Below the pieces are notes generated by a model. The model saw only the letters and a program-made list of their open reading frames with translations. It ran no database searches and was not told the origin of the DNA. A DNA stretch of 11,759 nucleotides from an uncultured Erysipelotrichaceae bacterium. GTDB lineage: Bacteria; Bacillota_I; Bacilli_A; Erysipelotrichales; Erysipelotrichaceae. Where the stretch lies: the NCBI GenBank assembly GCA_947175465.1, contig CAMWMY010000020.1, forward strand, positions 1 to 11,759, read 5' to 3'. This document shows positions 1 to 5,918 of this stretch, piece by piece. A program made the translations under genes and the position numbers. Numbering within the stretch: the stretch's first letter is position 1; each line of letters begins with the position of its first letter.

Positions 1-34
1 CTGTATAGGGATGAATTTTTTTAGTATAGAGAAA

Positions 35-98
35 TCAAGAAGAATAATCTTTCTTGACTTGTAAAAGTTATTTACAAATATATTTAGTATGTTAAAAT
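35..98 (+). promoter_or_regulatory. Promoter of surface protein gene, with palindromes
   Basis: A -35 TTTACA (71-76), a 16-bp spacer and an extended -10 (TGT, then TAAAAT at 93-98) lie about 70 bp before the start codon. The -35 is the right half of a perfect inverted repeat, TTGTAAA (59-65) and TTTACAA (71-77), separated by 5 bp, which looks like an operator. A second inverted repeat, TCAAGAA (35-41) and TTCTTGA (51-57), lies immediately upstream. It could be another operator or the hairpin of a gene outside the window. The promoter elements are read directly; binding by a repressor is inferred. Confidence 0.6.
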
Positions 99-165
99 AA
101 AAGTGTATGAAAATAATTAATATATCTATTAAAGGGTTATTTCATAAATTGGGAGGGATTTACAT

Positions 166-1689
166 ATGAAAAAAACAAAGGTTTTAAGTATGGCACTTGC
201 AGGAACACTATTGGTTCAAGGGATGCCTTTAACAACACATGCACAAGCAAATACAGGGGTTTTAGAAAAAACAGAATCAAATACAACCATTACAATTGAA
301 GAGGCTGAAAAATTAGTAGCAGAAAAAGCAGCTTTAGTTCAAGAAGCTAAAACATTATTAGATGATTACAAAGCAGAGCTTGCACGTGTAGATAGTGCAC
401 TTGCTTTAGCTAAAATAGAGTTAGATGAAGCACAAAAAGCATTTGATGAGGCAAGTAATGCAGCTATTATTGAAGCAGCTAAACAACGTTTAGAAAAAGC
501 AGAAGCACAATATAATTTAGGATCTGTAGGTTTCTTCAAAGAAGAGGCAGAAAAAGGGAATGCAGATGCACAAAAAGCATATGATATTTTAACTGCGACA
601 ACACCAGAGCTTCAAGATGGACGTAATAGCCATGTTGACTATACACAATATGTAAAAGTAGGAGAAGAAAATAGTCCAACAAGTTTAGAAAATATGAAAA
701 AAGCTGTAGATGAGCTTAATCATGTGAATGAATATCGTGCTAAAGAAGGTAAAAATTTAGTAGATTTAAAAACAAATCACAGCATGATGGCTATTTCACA
801 ATATCAATCTTCTTATTCATCTAAAGTTGTTGAGCATGCAGGTGCATTTAATGTGGGTGAAAACTTAGCATGGGGATACGTTAATCCATTTACTGGATGG
901 TATGATGAAGAGAAAGTAAACTTTGAAACGAATAATGGTAAAGAAACAGGACATTATGAAAATATTGTAAATACTAGTTATGCTGTTATGGGATATTCTT
1001 ATAATAACCGTTCTGAAATACTAAATGGAGCATCTATGTATGGTCAAACTTTCGCAAATGAAAGAAGTCCATGGGGAACAAACGCTGTATCAGTTGCAGA
1101 ATACCAAGCATCATTTGGAACTTACTATACAAAAGTAAAAACAGAATTAGAAGAAGCACGCAAAGCTTATGAAAATTTAGTGGGTGGAACAAGAAGTGCT
1201 GATGATGTACCACAAGAAATTAAAGATCGTTTAGAACGTGCTAAACAAGCTTATGCTGATTTACAAGCAGAAAGAGTTGCGGCACAAACAAATGTAGATA
1301 ATGCACAGGTAGCATATGACAAAGCGGTTGTTGAGCATCAAGCAGCAGTTGATTTACTAAACTCATTAACACAACCAGATGGAAACCCAGGAGAAACACC
1401 AGATGGAAATCCAGGAGAGAAACCAGAGGAAACACCAGATGGAAATCCAGGAGAGAAACCAGAGGAAACACCAGATGGAAATCCAGGAGAGAAGCCAGAG
1501 GAAACACCAGAAGTTACTCCAGGAGAACAACCAGGAGATAATGTAGAAACAACACCAGAAGTGCAACCAGAAACAGAAGGAAGCACTGTTAACACGGGAG
1601 TATCTACAAATATGGTAGGGTTATTATGTGCAATGATAGCAAGTATGTTTGCTCTTGTAACAACAGGTTTATTACGTAAGAAAAAATAG
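166..1689 (+). CDS. Wall-anchored CAP/SCP-domain surface protein
   Basis: Predicted secreted, cell-wall-attached protein of 507 aa. Residues 1-28 form a signal peptide: KKTK, a hydrophobic core, and a likely cut after A-Q-A28. Residues about 40-145 are Ala/Glu/Lys-rich with heptad-like spacing, so probably coiled coil. Residues about 180-300 resemble a CAP (SCP/PR-1) domain: an N-terminal HVNEYRA-type helix, then VEHAG (H224), GENLAWG (E232) and TGHYEN (H263), the usual His/Glu/His cavity residues. A second coiled coil covers about 315-400. Then comes a Pro/Gly/Glu stalk with 12-residue repeats (about 403-450). The C-terminus has VNTGV (475-479), a hydrophobic stretch to about 503 and RKKK: a sorting signal with the LPxTG Leu-Pro replaced. 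Bacterial CAP proteins have varied or unknown roles, so adhesion or host interaction is only a guess. The start is fixed by GGGAGGG at 151-157. The gene appears monocistronic. Confidence 0.88.
   Translation: MKKTKVLSMALAGTLLVQGMPLTTHAQANTGVLEKTESNTTITIEEAEKLVAEKAALVQEAKTLLDDYKAELARVDSALALAKIELDEAQKAFDEASNAAIIEAAKQRLEKAEAQYNLGSVGFFKEEAEKGNADAQKAYDILTATTPELQDGRNSHVDYTQYVKVGEENSPTSLENMKKAVDELNHVNEYRAKEGKNLVDLKTNHSMMAISQYQSSYSSKVVEHAGAFNVGENLAWGYVNPFTGWYDEEKVNFETNNGKETGHYENIVNTSYAVMGYSYNNRSEILNGASMYGQTFANERSPWGTNAVSVAEYQASFGTYYTKVKTELEEARKAYENLVGGTRSADDVPQEIKDRLERAKQAYADLQAERVAAQTNVDNAQVAYDKAVVEHQAAVDLLNSLTQPDGNPGETPDGNPGEKPEETPDGNPGEKPEETPDGNPGEKPEETPEVTPGEQPGDNVETTPEVQPETEGSTVNTGVSTNMVGLLCAMIASMFALVTTGLLRKKK
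1375..1506 (+). repeat. 36-bp in-frame tandem repeats in stalk
   Basis: Three units of 36 bp (1399-1434, 1435-1470, 1471-1506), each encoding PDGNPGEKPEET, are preceded by a 24-bp partial unit (1375-1398). The third unit differs from the second by a single A to G change. Near identity at the DNA level suggests recent expansion by slippage or recombination. The repeats lengthen the stalk between the second coiled coil and the wall anchor, so copy number would change the distance of the CAP domain from the wall without breaking the frame. Confidence 0.95.
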
Positions 1690-1722
1690 AGTACTGTATC
1701 ATTTTGTATTTCTATTATTCAT

Positions 1723-1750
1723 GGTGGTCGAAAGACCACCTTTGTTATTT
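1723..1750 (+). terminator. Intrinsic terminator of surface protein gene
   Basis: A perfect 7-bp stem, GGTGGTC (1723-1729) with GACCACC (1734-1740), is closed by a GAAA tetraloop and followed by the T-rich tract TTTGTTATTT. It lies 33 bp after the stop codon and ends the surface protein transcript. Confidence 0.88.
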
Positions 1751-1823
1751 ATAGAGAATAGAATACGTTTTTGAATCATGGTAGAAGAAAAGAATATATT
1801 TTTGATAGATATGCATAATTTTA

Positions 1824-1852
1824 TTTGTATTTTCTTTTTTATTTGTTATAAT
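1824..1852 (+). promoter_or_regulatory. Promoter of riboswitch/purine operon
   Basis: A perfect -10 TATAAT (1847-1852) carries the extended -10 dinucleotide TG (1844-1845). The best -35, TTTGTA (1824-1829), is weak but spaced at 17 bp. The predicted transcript would begin just before the riboswitch aptamer. No other convincing promoter was found before the permease, so this one probably drives the operon. The interval 1751-1823 holds nothing I can identify. Confidence 0.75.
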
Positions 1853-1866
1853 AAGGGTATCTTACA

Positions 1867-1931
1867 TATCGTATAAACTTTCATTTGTGGCGAAAGTGTT
1901 TCTACCTGGTTGCCTAAACCAGACTACGATA
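1867..1931 (+). ncRNA. Guanine-class purine riboswitch aptamer
   Basis: This is a three-way junction with all purine-riboswitch hallmarks. P1 pairs TATCGTA (1867-1873) with TACGATA (1925-1931). P2 pairs ACTTTC (1877-1882) with GAAAGT (1892-1897). Loop L2 carries the conserved GG (1889-1890). J2/3 is GTTTCTAC (1898-1905). P3 pairs CTGGTT (1906-1911) with AACCAG (1917-1922), and L3 carries the CC (1913-1914) that would kiss the L2 GG. The specificity base after P3 is C1924, in GACTACG. A C at this place selects guanine, hypoxanthine or xanthine-type ligands; adenine switches have U. The proposed partner is the U at 1903 in J2/3. The element precedes purine-salvage genes, as expected. Confidence 0.96.
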
Positions 1932-1945
1932 GGAACTCTTTTCAG

Positions 1946-1969
1946 CTTCTGTATATACAGAAGTTTTTT
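1946..1969 (+). terminator. Riboswitch expression-platform terminator
   Basis: Stem CTTCTGT (1946-1952) with ACAGAAG (1957-1963), loop ATAT, is followed by six T's (1964-1969). It begins 14 nt after the aptamer, which is the standard OFF-switch layout of guanine riboswitches: ligand binding stabilises P1 and lets the terminator form. I could not see a long, unambiguous antiterminator pairing; the 3' strand of P1 can pair with the terminator 5' arm only over about four bases. That part of the mechanism is inferred from the family. Confidence 0.88.
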
Positions 1970-1999
1970 ATGTTTATGTAAGAGGAAAGAGGGAAAAAG

Positions 2000-2245
2000 A
2001 TGCGTAAGAAGACAGAAGTGTTTCAAACAAAAGCAATTGCATGGGATACGATAGGAATTGTTTTTGCAATGCATAAAAGATCTTTGTTAGGGGGATATCC
2101 TAAGCTAGGATTGAAAATGATAAAAGCAATGCGTCAAGTATTTTCTATTCATGTACAGCTTGCATCTTTCATTACTTTTGTATGGGCGAAATACGCTTAT
2201 ACAAAGTTAAGCTTATTTATTTTTGTAGTACCTATTCATTTATAA
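2000..2245 (+). CDS. Unrecognised small basic, hydrophobic ORF (81 aa)
   Basis: An 81-codon ORF starts 31 bp after the riboswitch terminator with a good ribosome binding site (AAAGAGGG, 1986-1993, 6 nt before ATG). The predicted product starts MRKK, is basic in the middle, and is hydrophobic from about residue 47 to the end, where one membrane segment is possible. I recognise no family. Its 5' part overlaps sequence that echoes the riboswitch (9-mer at 2016-2024 and 11-mer at 2047-2057), so it may be an ORF by chance inside a leader region. In favour of a real gene are the strong binding site and the hairpin directly after its stop codon. Alternatives are a leader peptide, a decayed gene or non-coding RNA. 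Confidence 0.35.
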   Translation: MRKKTEVFQTKAIAWDTIGIVFAMHKRSLLGGYPKLGLKMIKAMRQVFSIHVQLASFITFVWAKYAYTKLSLFIFVVPIHL

Positions 2246-2246
2246 C

Positions 2247-2297
2247 ACCAACTCTTTTTATAACGGTAAATATCGTTACGAAGGGTTGGTTTTCTTT
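2247..2297 (+). terminator. Terminator-like hairpin between leader and deaminases
   Basis: Arms ACCAACTCTT (2247-2256) and AAGGGTTGGT (2281-2290) pair over 10 bp with one U-G pair. An inner stem, TAACG (2261-2265) with CGTTA (2274-2278), stacks on top, and the T-rich run TTTTCTTT follows. It starts 2 bp after the small ORF stop. It could terminate or attenuate transcription before the deaminase genes, or stabilise a processed 3' end. Read-through would be needed for the riboswitch promoter to serve the downstream genes, since no second promoter is obvious. Confidence 0.65.
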
Positions 2298-2365
2298 ATG
2301 TTAGGTAGTGATTTAGGATGCAAAGCAGACATTACTAAGTCAAAATTCTGTATGAGGAGGTAAAC

Positions 2366-4150
2366 ATGGAAAGAACGGTTACAAATTTAAAACAGCTTAT
2401 TCGTGCAGGAAGAGGAATGATCCCTTCCCACTTAGTGATTAAAAATGGGAATTTAGTAAATGTTATGAGTAGTGAAGTTTATCAAGCAGATATTGCTATT
2501 TATGAAGATACGATTGTAGCAATCGGAAATGTAGAAGATTACATAAATAGTGATACTAAAATTCTTGATGCAAAGGGAAAATATATAGTACCTGGACTTA
2601 TTGATGGACATATTCATAGTGAATGTAGCAAATTGAGTATCACTAGTTTTGCAAAAGCAGTTGTGCCTCATGGTACAACAAGTATTATTTCAGGTTTAGA
2701 TGAGTATATCTCAGTATCAGGATTAGAAGGTTTACAAGAAGTATTTAAGGAAATAAAGGAAACACCTTTAAAGGTATTTTGGGGAGCACCTTTTAAAACA
2801 CCTTATACATTTCCACCATCTACTGTTGCTTTTTCATTTACAAAAGAAGTACATGAAATCGTACAACAATGGCCACAATGCTATGGAGTATGGGAAAGTG
2901 TTCGTGAATATGTAAATGAAGAAGATGAAGATACTTTAGGAGCGATTGAAACAGCTTTTAAGAATCGATTGCCTGTTTTTGGTTGTGCTCCTATGGCAAG
3001 AGGAAAAGAATTAAATGGTTATCTTTGTGCAGGGGTTCGTCTAGATCATGAAAGTTATGATCACGAAGAAGTTGTAGAAAAGATGCGTAATGGGATGCAT
3101 ATGTTAATTCGTGAGTCATCTGTAACACACTTTTTAAAAGAAAATATACGATCTGTTACCGAAGTAAATCCAGCATTTGCAAGACGTATGAGTTTTTGTA
3201 GTGATGATGTTACAGCATCGGATGTTTTAGAAAAAGGGCATATGGATAACATTGTTCGTTTAGCAATCAAAGAAGGTGTGGAGCCAATGGCTGCGATTCA
3301 AATGGCAACGATTAATAGCGCTGAAGCATATCGTATCGATCATTTGATAGGATCTATTACTCCTGGAAAAATTGCTGATATTTTATTAGTAGATGATTTA
3401 GAACAATTCCATGTGGAAAAAGTTATTGTTAATGGAAAAGTTGTAGCAGAAAATGAGAAATTAAGCTATGCATTACATCCACCAAAAAGAAGCTCTATTT
3501 TAATGAATACATTAAAATGTGAAAAGAAAACAGCGGATGATTTCGCATATAAAGTAGATATTGAAAAAGGACAAGCAAAAGTATTGTCAATGAATGTGGA
3601 GGGGCCTTTTGTTCGTAAAAGAAAAGATGTCCTTTTAGAAGTGAAAGATCATGTTGTGCAATTAGATCCTCAACAAGATATTGCAATGGTATCTGTAATA
3701 GAGCGTTTTGGAAAGAATGGAAATCAATCTTTAGCTTTTTGTTCAGGATGGAATTTAACAAAAGGGGCAATGGCATCAACAGCTGCACCTGATGATAATA
3801 ATTTGATTGTTATGGGGGTAAATAAAGAAGATATGGCGATTGCAGTGAACCATTTAATTGAACAAGGTGGAGGACAAATTGTTGTCGCTGATGGAAAAAT
3901 TTTAGACTTTTTACCATTGCCTGTAGGTGGAATTGTTAGCGATTTAGAGCCAGAAGAAATTGCACAAAGAGAAAAACGCATTCATCAAGCCGCAAGAGAA
4001 TTAGGTTGTGCTTTACCTGATCCTTTAATGTATATGTTCTTTTTACCAATCACAGCGATTCCTGATTATGCGATTACAGATGTAGGGCCTGTTGATTGTA
4101 TTGCTTTAGATACGTTTGATCCTATTCTTGAACTTGTTGAAGAGAAATAA
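2366..4150 (+). CDS. Divergent adenine deaminase paralogue (probably altered active site)
   Basis: 594-aa amidohydrolase-superfamily protein aligned along its length with the adenine deaminase encoded next to it. Shared parts are the N-terminal beta-sandwich, PGLIDGHIH (H82, H84), VPHGTTS, ELNGY, LDHE (H228), CSDD (D280-D281), GHMDN, IQMATINSAEAY and the C-terminal domain. Several signature residues differ: the DPHE motif is GLDE (110-113, Glu kept, His gone); the His of DGHSPG is C207; ERH is ERF (F448); and AHDSHN is APDDNN (474-479). In this superfamily the HxH pair, a bridging acid, two further His and an Asp hold the metals, so loss of the fifth-strand His should weaken or abolish normal catalysis. 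It may be a regulatory or structural partner of the intact enzyme, or act on another substrate. AGGAGG (2355-2360) supports the start. Stop and next start are 13 bp apart, so the two are co-transcribed. Confidence 0.85.
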   Translation: MERTVTNLKQLIRAGRGMIPSHLVIKNGNLVNVMSSEVYQADIAIYEDTIVAIGNVEDYINSDTKILDAKGKYIVPGLIDGHIHSECSKLSITSFAKAVVPHGTTSIISGLDEYISVSGLEGLQEVFKEIKETPLKVFWGAPFKTPYTFPPSTVAFSFTKEVHEIVQQWPQCYGVWESVREYVNEEDEDTLGAIETAFKNRLPVFGCAPMARGKELNGYLCAGVRLDHESYDHEEVVEKMRNGMHMLIRESSVTHFLKENIRSVTEVNPAFARRMSFCSDDVTASDVLEKGHMDNIVRLAIKEGVEPMAAIQMATINSAEAYRIDHLIGSITPGKIADILLVDDLEQFHVEKVIVNGKVVAENEKLSYALHPPKRSSILMNTLKCEKKTADDFAYKVDIEKGQAKVLSMNVEGPFVRKRKDVLLEVKDHVVQLDPQQDIAMVSVIERFGKNGNQSLAFCSGWNLTKGAMASTAAPDDNNLIVMGVNKEDMAIAVNHLIEQGGGQIVVADGKILDFLPLPVGGIVSDLEPEEIAQREKRIHQAARELGCALPDPLMYMFFLPITAIPDYAITDVGPVDCIALDTFDPILELVEEK

Positions 4151-4163
4151 AGGGGAAGAGATG

Positions 4164-5897
4164 ATGGAAAGAAAAGAATTAAAAAAACTTATTGATGTTG
4201 CAGCAGGAAGAGTACCGGCTGATCTTGTCATCAAAGGTTGTAAAGTTGTAGATGTGTATAATGGAGGAATTGTAGAAGGGGATATTGCGATTGTAGATGG
4301 TTTGATTGCTGGTATAGGAGAATATGATGGAAAAACTGAAGTAGATGCGAAGGGGAAATATGCTACACCAGGCTTTATTGATAGTCATATACATATTGAA
4401 TCATCCTATGTGAGTCCAGAAGAGTTGGGAAGACTTCTTGTACCTCATGGAACAACAACTATTATCGCTGATCCTCATGAAATTGCGAATGTTTGTGGAT
4501 GGAAGGGAATTCATTATATGTTACAAGCTGCACAAAAAACAGCTTTAGATATTAAAGTGATGCTTCCTTCTTGTGTTCCAGCAACTCCTTTTGAGCACGC
4601 TGGTGCTACGATTGATGCTAAAGCGATGGAAAAACCGATGCAAGAAGGAAAACTTTATGGTTTAGGGGAATTCATGAATTTTCCTGGTGTTGTTTTAGGA
4701 CATGATGATGTTTTAGATAAACTTCTTGTAGCGAAAAAAGAAGGGAAAATTATTGATGGGCATAGTCCTGGTTTAAAAGGAAGAGAGTTAAATGCATATG
4801 CTGTGGCTGGAATTAAAACTGATCATGAATGTGCAACAGCACAAGATTTACAAGATCGTGTTTCACGAGGACTTTATGTTATGTTACGTCAAGGGTCAGC
4901 TTGTCATGATTTGAAAAATTTAATAAAGGGAGTGACACCTTACAATAGTAAGCGATGTTTATTGTGCGCAGATGATATGCAACCGAAAACAATTTTAAGT
5001 GTTGGGCATTTAGATAATAGCTTGAAAATGTGTGTAGAAGAAGGAATGGATCCGCTTTTAGCAATTCAAATGGCGACTTTAAATGCAGCTGAGTGCTATG
5101 GATTAAAAGATCGAGGGGCAATTGCACCAGGGTTGAAAGCCGATATTGTTTTAGTGGATGATCTTCAAAACTTTCATGTAGCTCAAGTGTTTATTGATGG
5201 AAAAGAAGTGGCAAAAGATGGACAATACCAACTTCCTATAGCTTTTCATGATATTTCGGATACGAAAGGAAGCTTTCATGTCAAAGATTTTTCAAAAGAA
5301 AAACTGCGCTTAATTGTTCAATCAGAGAAAGCTCATGCCATTGGTATATTGCCTGGAGGGGTTGTTACAAAGAAAGAAGTAGTTTCTATCAAACGCGATG
5401 AAAACCAAGCCTTTGTTTATGAAAAAGATAAGGATGTTGTGAAAGTTGCTGTTGTGGAACGTCATCAAAATACAGGGAATGTTGCCGTAGCTTTATTGCG
5501 TGGATATGGGATCAAAGCTGGAGCGATTGCACTTTCTATTGCTCATGATTCTCATAATATTATTGTCGTTGGGGTGAATGATGAAGATATGGCATTTGCA
5601 GTGGAAGAACTCATTAAACAGGAAGGGGGAATTCTTCTTGTAAAAGATGGGGAAGTATTGGAACGTATGCCAATGCCAATTGGAGGCTTAATGAGTGATC
5701 AAAGTGGAGAATGGGTAGATGAGAAATTGAAAAATATTCATAAAATAGCACATGAAGTTTTACAAGTCAACACTACATTAGAACCGATTATGACACTTTG
5801 CTTTATGTCATTAGCTGTTATTCCAGAATTAAAGCTTACTGATATGGGGTTATTTGATGTTACACAATTTAAGTTTATATCCATAGAAGCAAATTAA
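4164..5897 (+). CDS. Adenine deaminase
   Basis: 577-aa enzyme converting adenine to hypoxanthine and ammonia in purine salvage; cytoplasmic. All family motifs are intact: PGFIDSHIHIES (H75, H77, E79), VPHGTTTIIADPHE (D103, H105, E106), DGHSPGLKG (H200), TDHE (H221), CADD (D270-D271), GHLDN, IQMATLNAAECY, APGLKADIV, and the C-terminal VERH (H434) and AHDSHN (H461, H464). These supply the metal-binding and proton-transfer residues known for the family. Length is typical. A longer reading from 4116 overlaps the preceding gene and lacks a binding site. Tandem ATGs occur at 4161 and 4164; AAGGGG (4150-4155) is spaced better for 4164, and the resulting MERKELKKLI start fits the family. The permease follows 21 bp later. 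Its product, hypoxanthine, is also a ligand of guanine-class riboswitches, which suggests feedback on the operon. Confidence 0.95.
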   Translation: MERKELKKLIDVAAGRVPADLVIKGCKVVDVYNGGIVEGDIAIVDGLIAGIGEYDGKTEVDAKGKYATPGFIDSHIHIESSYVSPEELGRLLVPHGTTTIIADPHEIANVCGWKGIHYMLQAAQKTALDIKVMLPSCVPATPFEHAGATIDAKAMEKPMQEGKLYGLGEFMNFPGVVLGHDDVLDKLLVAKKEGKIIDGHSPGLKGRELNAYAVAGIKTDHECATAQDLQDRVSRGLYVMLRQGSACHDLKNLIKGVTPYNSKRCLLCADDMQPKTILSVGHLDNSLKMCVEEGMDPLLAIQMATLNAAECYGLKDRGAIAPGLKADIVLVDDLQNFHVAQVFIDGKEVAKDGQYQLPIAFHDISDTKGSFHVKDFSKEKLRLIVQSEKAHAIGILPGGVVTKKEVVSIKRDENQAFVYEKDKDVVKVAVVERHQNTGNVAVALLRGYGIKAGAIALSIAHDSHNIIVVGVNDEDMAFAVEELIKQEGGILLVKDGEVLERMPMPIGGLMSDQSGEWVDEKLKNIHKIAHEVLQVNTTLEPIMTLCFMSLAVIPELKLTDMGLFDVTQFKFISIEAN

Positions 5898-5918
5898 AAA
5901 AATGAGGGAGAACAAATC

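Noticed and set aside
1375..1506. Short regularly repeated DNA that could suggest a CRISPR array
   Set aside because: The units abut without spacers, are multiples of three and encode a Pro/Gly/Glu stalk in frame.
1241..1595. Three overlapping minus-strand ORFs rich in repeated Phe/Leu/Gly/Ser
   Set aside because: They are antisense readings of the 36-bp repeats in the surface protein gene; the repeats keep all frames open. None has a ribosome binding site or family likeness.
1867..1931. Adenine-class riboswitch, given the adenine deaminases downstream
   Set aside because: The specificity base after P3 is C (1924), not T, which selects guanine/hypoxanthine-type ligands.
4116..4163. Upstream start for the second adenine deaminase
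   Set aside because: It lies inside the preceding gene, adds residues not typical of the family, and lacks a ribosome binding site; AAGGGG precedes the ATG pair at 4161/4164.
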